Shown: positions 36,034 through 49,379 of the stretch, piece after piece
How positions within the stretch are numbered: position 1 is the stretch's first letter
How the letters are laid out: each line of letters opens with the position of its first letter
Source: Topomyia yanbarensis
Lineage: Eukaryota; Arthropoda; Insecta; Diptera; Culicidae
Assembly: GCF_030247195.1 (NCBI RefSeq)
Contig: NC_080672.1
Span: 397,995,037 to 398,059,036, forward strand
Length of the DNA stretch: 64,000 nt
Direction: 5' to 3'
Made by a program: the position numbers and the translations under genes
Notes under the pieces: generated by a model
Told to the model about the DNA's origin: nothing
Database searches by the model: none
Seen by the model: only the letters and a program-made list of their open reading frames with translations

Positions 36034-39000
36034 ATGGCGATAGATGTCGCCAAAAGAAGCTGGTATCCAGTTTTGTTGTTTGTGTTAAATTTATCCTGCC
36101 TTCACGCTGGTGAGCGATGGTCTCGCCAGCTGACGGAGTTTGGTAATAACGCAGGCAATGATTGGATCCCGCTATCACAGCCTTGCCCTACCTGTCGACC
36201 TGGAGATCGACAAGCCGGAGCAAAGGTGTTAAACTTCTTCGATAGCAGTGGTTTTCTGGGTAACGACAACAGCGCCCAACCACAGCATCATCATTTCACC
36301 TTCGTGAATCAACCATTCCCGGCGGCTGGCCAATCGAATCGGTTTCCACCAGCACCAGTAGCTCAACCTCTCCAGCAGGATTTTGAGTCTGCCTTCAATC
36401 AGCCCTTTGGGAGTCATCAATCATTCCTGCAACAATCTCCGTTCGGTGGCATACAGACAATCCAGAGACATCCACTTCCCCCATACAGTCCAGAGCCCTC
36501 GACGAAAAATGTACTAGTCCAAGAAAAACCATCGATTCTAGAACAGCAGCAGCAGCAGTTCCCTTTCCCACTACAGCAGCACACGCAAGGTAACAATCTT
36601 CGTCAGCCACTGTTACAAACTGGTCAAAACCAACCAGGAAGTGGAGTTTCACAGGAAGAAGTTCAACTACTTTACGTCCCAGTGGAAACCTTGTACAATC
36701 AAAAACCAGCTCAACAGGAAACGAACCGCTACAACGCTTTTCCACAACCTGTCAGTGCCTCACTCATCAACGATTTCTACACCTCTGTAACAACGACACC
36801 GAAACCGCGAACCACACAAACACCCTACACTACCAAGACTACAACGACTGCTCCTCAGCCTACTAAACCCAAGCCGAATCAACCGCCGCTAGCCATGTTT
36901 ATGTACAATGATGACAAGCAATCCAAAATAACCATCTCGGATGCCCTCGGCAATCTGAAGAATGTGAACGAAATTGCCGTCCTAGACAGCCTCAGCAAGA
37001 ATCTGCCCAAAGTATTCATCGGTCCGTCAGGTCTTGCACCTCCCAAAGGATACTCCAAGTTTGAACTGCCATATCTATCCAGCATTGAACAGAACCGCTT
37101 CGATAGGAAACTTGACAGTTTGCCATTTTTCGTTGCTCCTCTTAGCTATAAAACGCCTACCGGATTCTCTAAAATTCCTCTTCCAGCGCCTCATGTTGGA
37201 TCAGTGATCGTCCAGCAGGCTAACAGTAGTCCAGCAAGTAACTATTACCGGCAGCCAGAAAACATTGAGTACTACCAACCGGCAACGTTAAAGTTCACCG
37301 AAGCTACCACAAAACCTACTATAACACTACCATCTACCAAGTCTCAGTATGATTCCGGTCACTACACCTCACCGTCCAACAAACAGACTACCGACAGAAC
37401 CAACTACAGTCGAGGAAACACTCAAACCCCACAGGAATCCTATCGACAGCCACAGACTGAACGAGCGCTCCATTCTCACTCACCATTCAACAGCGTAAAC
37501 AATCAACCAAACCGACACATAGTCAACGAAGAATACTTTAATCTTGCCAAAACCAAAAAGCCCACGACTCCGACTACGTCCTCGCTGAACTATTCCCCAA
37601 AGACCTACAAACCATTCGAGTTCAAACCTATCCCAGACCAGAAGATTCCGCTATTTGGAGATTCGGAACAGCTATCATCCATCTTTACAACTCCGCAACC
37701 GGAAACGACAACCGAAAAAGTGCATCCTTCCCGTCAGCAGGACACCCAGCCAAAGCCGCACATTAAAGAGGAGAATTTCCGCAACCGACGCCCTTACAGT
37801 GCCCCAACCGTTGCACCCCAGTATGAAGAAGACGAGAACGCAGATTCACTTCGAAACAACCACGAAGAGGAACACTTTGTGCACAAATTCAAACTGGTAA
37901 ACTCCGTTCGTCCACAAAACACCCAGACTACGAAGACAGTTGTCGATAACGCCTTTTTGGAATTCTTCCATCAAGACAATCGGGACATGTTGAAAACCGT
38001 TGTGAACAATGATGCTCCGAGTGGAGGACCGCAAACGATTCGTAACAATTACTTCCAACCGAACACCAACGACGATACACCTAAGCAAAAGTTCGTTAGC
38101 ACATACTACGTACCGACAACTACTCCGGTAACAGCCAGAACAACGACCACAACTGTACCACCGAAAACTACGGTGGACGCCTTTTTCGAAGACTTCGAAG
38201 AGAAGAGTAGACTTTTCGAATCGGATCGTCCTCGATTCCCCCAGCAGTCCCGACAACCCGAGTCATCATACAACTCGGATTCCTACGTAAACCAGTTCTC
38301 TGAAAATTCCTACATCAACAAGTACAAATACGAAACGAACACAAACGATGAAACGCACTACCCCGTGGAAGTAGTCACCACACAAGATCCGTTACGGTAC
38401 GACACAACCAGCGAAACTTCACGCCTTACAACGCCACCATCCAACGAACAGTCTTATAGCATTCCTTCCGAACTACCACCCATCAGTGCAAACCTTCCGG
38501 GATTGGTCAACTCTCTCATGGAGGATGAATGGTCACCACAGAAGAACACTGAACAGAAGGGTGCGTCAGGTCCTGCAACCTCAACCACCGCCAAGGGACA
38601 CTTCCGGAAGACAGTGCACCGAACATCGACCGCCCCAGTTACGGCCGATCCTTACGTCACAGAGATGACGACAAGACGACACCGGGGCAGACGACCAACA
38701 AGCAGTTCAACTTACAGCGATTCCACAGCGCCAACCAGATCAACAACGATCAACCGAAGTCGATCACGATATGTTCCATCCAGCGATGAGAAACCGGTTG
38801 GTAGAGGAAGAGTCAGAACTCGCCTGCACAGCAGTTCACGAGTCGCTAAAGAAGAGGAAAATCTTGACTACCAAAGAGATGTTCTGAAACAAAACTATCC
38901 AGTCATAAGGCCTTCGTCGCACTCCACAACCACGACCAGTCCTCCACCTCCTCCTCCTCCACCTCCATCAACAACTCCCAGTACGACCACAACCCATGCA

Positions 39001-40345
39001 ACCACAATGCCTCTGACGTACTCACAAATCTTCGAAGAGCAAACAGACCGCCTGAATCTGTACCCCATGACACAAACGGAACACATTCCGGAGGTACCAA
39101 CGAACGAAGAAGTTTCCAACCCGAAGAAGGAAACCTACTACAGCGAAAACTACGAATCGGAAGCTACAAGTCCGTTCGCACCAACCACAATCCACCAGAA
39201 TGGACGCGAGTCGACAGTGCAACAGGATGACGAATCCGTTCGAGTTCTGCCGGTTAACTACCACCAGGTAGAACAACAGCGTGAAACTCCAGTCAAATCA
39301 GTAGAAGTTCAACGAGAACAACCAGTCTACAGCACCAGAAGACAACACCCAGTTAAACAAGAAGAAGTAGAAACTCCCGCAAGCAACCACCAGGATGATG
39401 GACAGGACATTCGCAAAGTGGAAATTACTCCCAGACCCAGGAGGCCACTGTCGAGACAATCCGTTTACTCACCAAGGACAACGATCGCTACGGAGCGAGC
39501 GACCACAGAACGCACGACAACCGAATCGTTAAGAGGATCGTCGCAACGTCGACCAGCATTCGTGAGGCGTCCCGGTCGTCCATTGTACACGACGACGACG
39601 ACGGGTGCACCTACTACGACGTATTTTAGCCGAGGTGTCTCTGGTGATGATGAGCAACCTACGCAAGGAGCATTTACCGTGAGTTGCAATCTTGCGCAGG
39701 TTCGTTGAGTTCTAACTGAACGGCATGTGATATTTTAGGTGCGTCCAAAAACCCGCCAAGACATCCTCCGTGCGAGAACGCGTCGACCGCTGACGACTTA
39801 CGCGACTCCCACTACAACCGCTTCTCCAGAGCCTTCGGTCACTAGAGGGTTCGCGAGAACTAAGGAACTTCGAAGGGTGTCTCCCACTATTCGATCTAGA
39901 CAAGAAGTATTCTAACGATACAGTTCCGTCGATATTTTCTAATCTCATTTTCTGTCGATTGTTTGTTATATTCTAGCAACCGCAACAACAACTACAGGAC
40001 CAATCATCCGAAAAACCGACGGAAACTCAAACGCCAAGATTCCGCATCCGTGAGCGGACCCGATTCAGCTTACAGCCGCAGGAAAGTCAATGGTCTACGA
40101 AGCTAACACAGAACTCGTTCCAACCGGTGCAGAGTGTAGAATCGCGACACAAAAACTACGAAGAAGAACATCAGTCCATCGAGCCGGAACCGGAAATCGT
40201 AACAGCCAGCCCGTACCAGGAGGAAAAAAATCAACTAGTCAACGTTTCCGCTAACCTCGCCGACGCACCCACGACCCCGGCCGGTGTGGTGACGAAGGAG
40301 GTTGCACTCAGCCAGATGCCACCGCAGGCGGACGATAGGTTGTAG
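36034..40345 (+). CDS. Large secreted Thr/Pro/Gln-rich protein (three coding exons)
   Basis: The exons are 36034-39678, 39739-39906 and 39977-40345. Both introns are short (60 and 70 bp), end in AG and sit between whole codons; donors are GTGAGT (39679) and GTATTC (39907). The product is about 1,393 residues. I chose the ATG at 36034 because an acceptor at 36000 removes the earlier ATG and because this Met is followed by a signal peptide (core YPVLLFVLNLSCLHA). The mature protein is low-complexity: Gln/Pro-rich to about residue 250, then Thr-rich with many TTT and TTP runs, a Pro run near 970, and acidic or Gln-rich stretches at the end. A denser block (about 285-395) has PPKGYSKFELP and TPTGFSKIPLP as two related motifs. 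There is no transmembrane segment or chitin-binding Cys pattern. An extracellular-matrix or cuticle role is an inference; I do not recognise the family. Confidence 0.87.
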
Positions 40346-40766
40346 AGAAGTATTTTTACACGGTGTAATATTTATGTTGTTAAGGCTTTCGGAAGACTGC
40401 GTCTATCCTAGCAATCTCCTGGGGTTACTTTGGTTACTTTGTGGGAGGCACGTTGATTAACATATTGACAGGAAGCATCTTGTAAATACTGATTAGTTTC
40501 GTCTTCAGTCTAACATACTCTACTCCAAAGGGCTGCGAAACACTGGTCAAATTGTTTGACAATCCTAACAAAAGTTTCTATATATTCTGAAAGTATTAGT
40601 TACCATATTAGCATTTACTTCTTCCTGTTGAATTCGCGAAACTTTCAGCAATTAGACATTGGATTTTCATCAATCATTCGACGTACGATTTTATTTTAAA
40701 CCCAACCGAACTGTTATAGAGTTTGCTATGTTTTACTGAATCGTACGTTGTTTTAGAATGCACAAA

Positions 40767-40772
40767 AATAAA
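40767..40772 (+). terminator. Polyadenylation signal of the host gene
   Basis: AATAAA lies 422 bases after the stop codon at 40345, in an AT-rich stretch with no competing canonical signal that I noticed between them. It is the likely 3' processing signal for the secreted-protein gene. The cleavage site itself cannot be seen. Confidence 0.6.
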
Positions 40773-41624
40773 ATGGATTGTATTCACGGATTTATCTTTT
40801 TAAGCTTCACCATGTTTCCGTTCTTCATTGAGAGTTTAATATATTGGGATACCTCGTTTATAAATGACGAATAGTATTTAGAAGCGGGTGATGTTTTTCT
40901 CAAAAAGCTTCATATTTAAAGTTTAACAAATATTGCCGAAAAAATGAATATCCATAAGGATCATATGATAGGTAAAACAAACACCGAATTTGCTTCTAAA
41001 TAAATGAAATGTTATAATGGTAATAATACATTATTATTACAATAATAATAACACATTATTTTATGACATAAGTGGATGAAGCCCTAATAAACACAATACA
41101 AAAATGTGTATACAAATGAGCTGGTGATTATAAGTTACCCGAAAATTTCAGATTTCTATCGGTAAAATTATTTTTAAGAAATCGTATCATCACAATAGAA
41201 CTAGAAGAAAAGCATAATCTTGTGAACATTCCATTCAAAGCACATGTGGAGATTGATCTATAAGGGGAGCACGTCGTTTGGCATAAGTTCGTTTGGCATA
41301 AGTTCATTTGGCATAAGTTCATTTGGCATAAGTTCATTTGGCATAATGTTCATTTGGCATAACCGTAGGTGACACATACGGTTGTTTGGCATAATGTTCA
41401 TTTGACATAATGGTCATTTGGCATAATGGTCATTTGGCATAATGGTCGTTTGGCATAATGGTCATTTGGCATAATGGTCGTTTGGCATAATTTGAAATAT
41501 ACATTGAAATCTCAGTTATATTAGGCGTTGACGATGCCTAATGTGGCTACGCCACATCGCTTTAAGCGTGGTGCTGTCCGACATCGCTCCGCTCCGTCGG
41601 ACTTAACCTAGCTGATAGCCCCTA

Positions 41625-42025
41625 TGTTTAAGTAATCCGGGCAAACGAGTGGATCACAGATTTGCTTGCAAGGGGCTGCCGTTCCGACGGGGGTATACAG
41701 ATTCAAAGAACTGCTCACGTTTGAAAGAAGGAGTCAACTCCTAAGTTTAAGTAATCCGGGCAAACGAGTGGATCACAGATTCGCTTGTAAGGGGCTGTCG
41801 TTCCGACGGGGGTATACAGATTCAAAGAACTGCTCATGTTTGAAAGAAGGTGTCAACTCCTAAGTTTAAGTAATCCGGGCAAACGAGTGGATCACAGATT
41901 CGCTTGCAAGGGGCTGCCGTTCCGACGGGGGTATACAGATTCAAAGAACTGCTCATGTTTGAAAGAAGGAGTCAACTCCTAGGTTTGAGTAAACCGGGCA
42001 AACGAGTGGATTACTGGTTTACTTG
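41625..42025 (+). repeat. 119-bp tandem repeat, four copies
   Basis: The marker TAATCCGGGCAAACGAGTGG recurs at about 41633, 41752 and 41871, and in diverged form (TAAACCGGGC) at 41990, so the period is 119 bp. Each unit also holds GGGGTATACAGATTCAAAGA. An inverted partial unit lies at 42220-42278 and resumes after 42640. Apparent ORFs here (41666-41863, 41904-42383) reflect the repeat and are not genes. Confidence 0.85.
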
Positions 42026-42059
42026 CGAGGGTTATATGGTATGCAAATTCAATGAACTG

Positions 42060-42217
<158 letters not shown>

Positions 42218-42278
42218 CAGTTCTTTGAATCTGTATACCCCCGTCGGAACGGCAGCCCCTTGCAAGCAAATCTGTGAT

Positions 42279-42632
42279 CAGGGTGGCCAGATAGAATTCC
42301 TTAATATCGGTAGGGTCACTAAAAGTTTATCGCTAGTTATCGGTAGGCCAGGTTGTTGTCCCAAAAACGTAGTATTGACATAGAATAATTCGTAGTATTG
42401 ACAATGGAATAATAATAATTATTATTATTGTAAAATACTGACAACACAGATCTCAGACCAAATCCAACTCAAAAAATGAATGTTGAGTAGGATGTGTCCA
42501 AAATTAATAAAAATCGGTAGTTTTCGGTAGGAATAACAAAATATCGGTAGTTTTGCCTTGGTCGTCTGTGAATCGGTAGGGAAGACCAAAATCGGTAGGA
42601 CTACCGATAAATCGGTAGGTCTGGCCACCCTG
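42279..42632. mobile_element. 354-bp hAT MITE
   Basis: The ends are CAGGGTGGCCAGA and its reverse complement. An 8-bp target duplication TCTGTGAT lies on both sides (42271-42278 and 42633-42640). The interior repeats ATCGGTAG or AATCGGTAGG motifs. It is inserted in the right arm of the larger foldback, interrupting the GATCACAGATT sequence that is intact in the left arm, which confirms the insertion site. Confidence 0.9.
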
Positions 42633-43639
42633 TCTGTGATCCACTCGTTTGGCCGGATTACTTAAACATAGGGGCTATCAGCTAGTTTAAGTCCGACGGA
42701 GCGGAGCGATGTCGGACAGCACCACGCTTAAAGCGATGTGGCGTAGCCACATTAGGCATCGTCAACGCCTAATATAACAGAGATTTCAATGTATATTTCA
42801 AATTATGCCAAACGACCATTATGCCAAATCACCATTATGCCAAACGACCATTATGCCAAATGACCATTATGCCAAATGACCATTATGCCAAATGAACATT
42901 ATGCCAAACGACCGTATGTGTCACCTACGGTTATGCCAAATGAACATTATGCCAAATGAACTTATGCCAAATGAACTTATGCCAAACGAACTTATGCCAA
43001 ACGACGTGCTCCCATCTATAAGACAGCTCTTAAAGAATCCTGACATTTCAAGAGAATTGTTGTGGAACATTGCCGTAATTGAATCCTTTCTTTTTATGAT
43101 GATTTCTCGAGGTTGTAATACCCTAAGACAAGACATGCCAATCGGCTTCTTATTTTTCCTACGGTATTCTTCTTTTCGTCCATTTTCACCCTGCCGAAAT
43201 CTTCCGAACAATGTTGCTATTTTTATTAATTAAAATGGAGTCTTGTTAACTCATTTTATGCCGGCTATATTTTGTATCTTGAATCCACTATATTGATGAA
43301 GGACACCGTTTTTGCATGTCATGGGTGTTTAGTACGGTTTGATGAAGCCATTTTCTGAAATTTTTTGGATTATGGTGTGGTTTGCTTTATTTTTGTTAAA
43401 GTTAATCAACCACGTATGCAGTAAATGCATACTATATACTTTTTTCACTTTGCCGCACATTCTCTGTTCAATTTAGTAATTTTTACTTATTTAACGTTAA
43501 TAATTTTATTTTTCAAAAGTAATGACAATCTTTCACTATAAAAATAGCAACACTGCCAAACATCATTTCGCTATCCTTGCAGTAACATTAGGTTTTACAC
43601 CAACCGACATAACCCTACAAAATGAGCCGGATGAACTTC

Positions 43640-43764
43640 GTTTGACAATTCTCGGTGGTTTGTTTACATGGAAGTTACGTGAGTTCGAATGTAACAGATG
43701 AGCACCCGTTGCACTCGCACTCACGCAACTGACAAAGTAAACAAACCACCGAGAATTGTCAAAC
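43640..43764. mobile_element. 125-bp MITE with 28-bp TIRs and 9-bp target duplication
   Basis: The inverted ends are perfect over 28 bp, beginning GTTTGACAATTCTCGGTGGT. The 9-bp sequence ATGAACTTC lies on both sides (43631-43639 and 43765-43773). The duplication length fits Mutator-like insertion. It is too short to encode anything. Confidence 0.9.
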
Positions 43765-44294
43765 ATGAACTTCATTCATCATGAGTTCATTCGTGTCGTC
43801 ATCTTGTAGAACTCAATTGCGTACGGTGCAAAAAGTCAGAATCAACCAATAAGAAGCTGGACCATGCTGACGTAAAGTTGGAACAAAAACGACCCCCCTA
43901 TTGTCACGTCTTGTCTTAGCACTGGCATATGAACAAGCATATGAGGGATAGACCACTAGTTAAAAATTGTTCTCAAACCTGAGGGGTAACCCACTAACAA
44001 ATGAGTGTTTGGGACCGTGAATAAAAGGTGGAGCTAGTGTTCTGGTAAAATGGCCGGATCGATTTTTTAGGAAATTCCCTCGTAGTGTTATATCTGTTAG
44101 TCTGTGGTTTTAACATGTAATTGGGTCACTAGGCTCTATATAGCTTTCGGTTCTATTCGATAAATTTTCGGTCCAATATACATAAAATAACATTATTTAA
44201 AAAAAAAATCGTTGTAATACGTAAAAACGATTTTTTTTTTTGTTTTTTAAAATAAATCTTATGAAAACATACAGGGTGTTTGGTTCATGGTTAA

Positions 44295-45719
44295 TAGGGC
44301 ACTGCAAAAAAAAATTTTTTTAGATTCTCGAAGGCCCCCCTCTCATATTGTGACAAATGTCAAAGTAAGCTCAGATGCCAAATTTCACATCATTTGGACA
44401 ATTCTGACTCCCGCTAACTTCGCTTGAATTTTTTGAAATTGGTGCTTTGGGAAAATGTGGAGGTAAAAATATATTAAATGCTATAGCTTTTGAAGTAGCA
44501 ATCAGAAAATTACAATTTATACCTCTTTGTAAAGAAAATAACCTCAGTATTGGAATGGAGATATTCATGTTCCTAACAAAATACGGGAAAGTGGGGTACT
44601 GGGTCAGTTGGCCCCAAAATCCCCTATTTTTTAAATTTTTTGCTCCGTGGTGCAAACCATACATATTTTGCAGTTTTTCTAATGTGAAAAAATCTCAAAA
44701 ATCGAACGGAACCTTTTGGACCTTTGTCCGAATACGAGAAGTTGTGGTTATAGGGCCTTTTGTCATTTATATTAAATTTTATCATTTTGTCGTGCATCAT
44801 ATATCTCTATTATCCTTCATTCAATTTTAATAAATTGTACCTTGTTGAACGTGGATAATTCTTAGAAGTACAACAAAAATAGATTCGTTTGCGTTAAAAT
44901 TCAAAAACCAAATTTTTTGACATTAACTCTACAAACCAGATTTTTTTTCATTAAATATCCTAATACCTAAACTTCACCTATTTTTCCAGGCATGAAACTT
45001 TTCTCATGTGATTTCTAAACGCATATTTCAGTATAAGTAGTAAATTAAATAAGAATTTTGTTGCTAAATGAAGTTAATATGTGCGATTATATGATAAAAA
45101 TGTGAAATCGAGACTATAAATCAGATAATTTGATGTTTCTGAATTTTACCGGTAACGAATCTATTTTTATTTTATTCCCAAAGATTTTCCACGTTCAACA
45201 AAGTACAATTTATGAAAATTGGATGAAGAGTAATAGAGATATATGCACGAGAAAATGATACAATTTAATATGTATGACTAAAAGCCCTATAACCCCAACT
45301 TCTCGTATTTGGGCAAAGTTCAAAAAGGTTTCGTTCGATTTCTCAGATTTTTTCACATTAGAAAAACTGCAAAATATGTATGGTTTGCACCACGATGCAG
45401 AAAAATTAAAAAAATAGGGGATTTAGGGGTCAAAACGACCCAGTACCCCACTTTTCCGTATTTTTATAGAAACAAGAATATCTCCATTCCAATACTTAGA
45501 TTATTTCCTTTTAAAAACAGGTATAAATTTTAATTTTCTGATTGCTACTTGAAAAGTCATAGCATTTCGTGAATTTTTCCTCTTTATTTTCCCACAGCAC
45601 CAATTTCAAAAATTTCAAGGGCGGGAGTCTAGAATTGTCCAAATGATGTGAAATTTGGTATTTGAGCTTACTTTGAAATTTGTCACAATATTCAAAAAAA
45701 AATTTTTTGCAGTGCCCTA
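44295..45719. mobile_element. 1.43-kb hAT-type foldback element
   Basis: The two halves pair as an inverted repeat centred near 45000. The ends are TAGGGCACTGCAAAAAA and its reverse complement, fitting the hAT YARNG pattern. An 8-bp duplication ATGGTTAA lies outside both ends (44287-44294 and 45720-45727). ORFs 44371-44664, 44447-44830 and 45309-45533 read through the arms and are not genes. Confidence 0.9.
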
Positions 45720-46499
45720 ATGGTTAAGAACCTCTCGAGGGGTGATTGACTGTCATATTTGGAGAAAAAAATTGTTCTACACATACCATCAAATCTCAAC
45801 CGTCACAGAACCGTTGAGCTTTTTGTGTAAAAAATCTATTTGTCTTAAAATACCTCTAACTCAAAAATTATACTTTATATTTTAAATCCACTCGAAAGGT
45901 TAGAAATTTTCCTATTGAATGGTGTTTTTATATCTTTCAGTTAATTAGTTTTAATTATCTTTTAGTTGTAAAGTAGTTAAAAGTTAGTGTTTTTAGGCGC
46001 ATTTCGTTAATTTTCTCAAAATAATTATTTATGATTATAGCGATATCTAATATCTCTTAGTTAAGGGTACTAAATGAATTTTTACTAGTAAAATTGTTCA
46101 TAATTAGCGTTTTTCGAGGAGTTTTGTAACTATTCTAATTATTAATCAACAAAATTAATCGTTACTATTGTTCATTTGGTGCCCCTTAACATTCTCTATA
46201 ATTGGTTATTTGACATTTTATCCACATCTCTTTTCATTTCGCTGCTCTTTAATAGTTAACACAGCATGATCTCACCACAAATGTAGTGGGTTCGAAATCG
46301 TTTTTGCATATGACACGATGTGATGTAAATGATTTTGCGTCGAAACAAGAAGAGATAATTGTATAGAGACAAAGAAAGAATTGTAGAACTTATTTATTTA
46401 TTTATTTATTTATAGGCTTTAACCGTCATTCGCCTACCAAAGGGTGCTTATATTCTATGTAACCTCTTAGTCTATTTCATTTGTTACAGTTTATGACGT

Positions 46500-47360
46500 C
46501 TATTTAAAGTCGGAAGACATTGCTAGAGATGCGCACCAGGTCCCGAGGCGATCATGGTATTCCCTTCTCTTCAAATCTCTGCGAACAAGTTGGCGTTTTT
46601 TTAAAATATCAGTAGTTTCTCCTCTCGTGACGGGTCATTTCCAAGTATATCCTTTATGGATAATGATACATCGTGTTGCCGAAGAAGGTCTTCGTAGACG
46701 GGGCAGTTGACGAGTATATGTTCGACTGTTAACCTGCTGTTGCATGTGGAACATAGTGGTCGATTTACTCGTGAGATAGTGTGGGCGTGGGTAATTCTGG
46801 TGTGCCCTACACGGAGTCGCGAGAGTACCTTTTGCTCTATTCTGCTCTCTCTGTCTTCCCATCTTTGGAGAGATCCCTTGATTTTCTATGGGTGTCCTCG
46901 CAGGTTCCTCCAGTGGTCGATGAAGTGGTTGGAGGCTTTCTGCTTGAATGATTTAGTGATATCATTTACCGGGACTTCTCGGGAAACCACTGACCTCGTT
47001 CGCCGACCGATAGAGGCCAGATGGTCAGCGGTCTCGTTGCCCTTGATTCCACAATGGCCCGGGACCCAGCAAATCGTAGTGAGAATATCACAGGTATCTT
47101 CGATTTCCTGGATGTACGGATGCTTCGATTCTCCGGTCTCGAGTGCCAAGATGACCGAGAGGGAGTCGGAAAAAATTACTGTTGGTATACCTTCGGATTT
47201 TCTGCGTATGGCAATGGTGATCGCGGCTGCTTCTACGGAAAATACCGAGCAGTCTGGAGGCAGACGTAGAGCTAATCCTTCACAGATACCGTGTACCCCT
47301 ATTCCAACTTCTTCTTCTAGCTTTGATTCGTCAGTGAAGATTTTGGTATTTGCGGTTGAC
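46500..47360 (-). pseudogene. RNase H and C-terminal knuckle of the I-like element
   Basis: On the - strand the frame is open from the insert junction. It shows STANTKIFTDES (first catalytic Asp), SVEAAAITIAI (Glu), VIFSDSLSV (Asp) and WVPGHCGIKGNETADHLA (final His/Asp region). One in-frame TAG occurs at about 46888. Reading on in the same frame gives a knuckle CSTCNSRLTVEHILVNC at about 46750-46700. It is continuous with the RT at 58450 in element order. Confidence 0.85.
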
Positions 47361-48099
47361 CAATAGACCTTTCTCGTCCGACCTAACCCCCTTTTTTCTT
47401 ATTTTTATTCAAAAGACTACACATTTTTAAGAATATTGCCGTTGAAATGAGACTATTTGGAGCTATCGTGATTTTTTAATGATTTTTTTAAATTTGAAAA
47501 ATGCAAGAATGTTGAGTATTTTTTTCACCTTTGCAAGAATGGTGGGACTCAAAATGTGTGTTTAGGCAACACAGCAGTTTTGTATATTTTTGCTTGAGTT
47601 CCTGGCAACGCGGCAAATGAAGTGGTGAGTCGCGGTACAAAGTTCATTGGTTATGTAAACAAACTAAAGTGAACCTCTCGGTGGAGAACATTGCATGATA
47701 ATGTTTAACCTCACTTTTTTGACAGTTCAGAGAGATTGTTTACATGGTCTTGGAATTTTTGTTGATTCGATCATAGTATGAGAAACTTGGTTTGGTTCGC
47801 TGCCAAATGTTAACACTTTCCAAACAAGGTCGCTCAGCTGTAATTTTTTATTTGATGTCGGCATCATACATTGTTCCGTTAAATTTAACATTTTTACTTT
47901 TCATGTACATGACTCATTGTAGAAGTAAGGAATTTCTAGCCAAACATTTGAAAAAGGCCCACTGCCAAATGCAAACAAATCGAATTTTCATGTTCTCTAT
48001 TAAAGTCCTGGGACAAAACCTGGATATGTTTTTTTTCTGTTCATTTGATCTCCTGTTTTGCATAGCCACTCTTTCTTCCTCACATATTTTAAATGGACT

Positions 48100-48183
48100 G
48101 GCTGCATTTGACAGTTCCCCCTGACTGCATTTGACGGTTCCCTTTGGCTGCATTTGACAGCTCCCCCTGGCTGCAATTGACAT
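48100..48183 (+). repeat. 23-bp tandem repeat, about four copies
   Basis: The unit GGCTGCATTTGACAGTTCCC repeats with small changes at 48100, 48123, 48146 and 48169. No function is visible. Confidence 0.8.
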
Positions 48184-48973
48184 TAGGTTTTTTCGTATCC
48201 ACACGTCACGTCCCAGTTAAAAACTATCTATCTGGCCATGTGCATAAACATAACGTAACAATGGATTATGAAGAATTTAGATAATGATTTTATAACAAAT
48301 TATAAAAGGGCCCGGCTGATATAAAAGTCCTAACTAGCAATACACTTATCATAAAATGATTATAATGGATTATTGTAACTGATTCCAAAAGGATTATAAA
48401 GGCAGTGAAATACTTACTCAACGAATTAAGGGGAGTGTCTGATGTAAACAATATGCGCAATCAAACTAAATAAAACAGTATTAAATTTTACATAGAATTA
48501 TAATGAATTCGACCAAAACTTCTTTTGGATTAAAGGCTAAAAGGTCAGCTACGGCTGGTGGTGTTGCTGCAATCGGTTTGCCTTCGGCCACGTTGGACAC
48601 ATTCGACTAACGGGAATATTCAGCGATTCCGATTCGAAGGAAGCAGCGCCAGTAGCAGACTGCTTCGGTTCAGCAATACGCTCCGGTATCGGACGAAGCT
48701 AACACTCCGGTAGGACGAAGGTTTCAATGAGGGGCTCAGGCATAAGTAGCAGAGTCCTTGCACTTACTGCTTGTCGAGTGAACAATTCCGACGTAACGAC
48801 TGCCACTCTCGCCAAGCTTGATCACCGTCATAAGTGCGACGCCAGCGGTATAGTGCCAGGAATAGTCGAGAAGAGTGCCAGGACTAGGTCTGTTCCAGTA
48901 CCAGGAGAAACTGGAACCGGAGAAAATCGTTCCTGTACTCTCTTCTTCTCTTTTTTCTTCTTCTGGTAGCAAA

Positions 48974-49018
48974 CCGGAGTAAAAAGGAGCAAATATTTTT
49001 GCTCCTCTTTATTCCGGA
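48974..49018. repeat. 45-bp imperfect hairpin
   Basis: CCGGAGTAAAAAGGAGCAAA pairs with TTTGCTCCTCTTTATTCCGG around a very short AT loop. It lies just upstream of the J-domain remnant. It is not followed by a T-run of terminator type, and the role is unknown. Confidence 0.55.
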
Positions 49019-49379
49019 GTGACTTCCGTGTACTGGAACAAACCTACTGACTTGCCGAGAGCTACAAGATTAAATAGCAGGGCGTTTTTAAAGTGACCGT
49101 AGTATAACGTAGAGGCTTTAGGAAGATGATTTATTCAGCAGAATAAGATAGCAAAATTACCCAAAACATAAGAGCTGGCTGCCGAAGTGAATCCACACAC
49201 ATCATCACCTACAGAGGCAAGCAATATTGGAACGCAGCGAAATTCCTCACAATGAATTGATCTCGTTAGGTGAAATTCCAGGAAGTACAATTTTCATAGC
49301 ACAATTTAGTCGACCGAAATTGTAATCCTCAGTCGAGAGAGAGAGACTGATAGAGTAGCAGCAGCTAGGAATTTTTTTT

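Noticed and set aside
38895..39276. Long antisense frames opposite the host gene (Val/Gly-rich)
   Set aside because: They mirror the Pro/Thr-rich codons of the sense strand and show no domain or splice signals.
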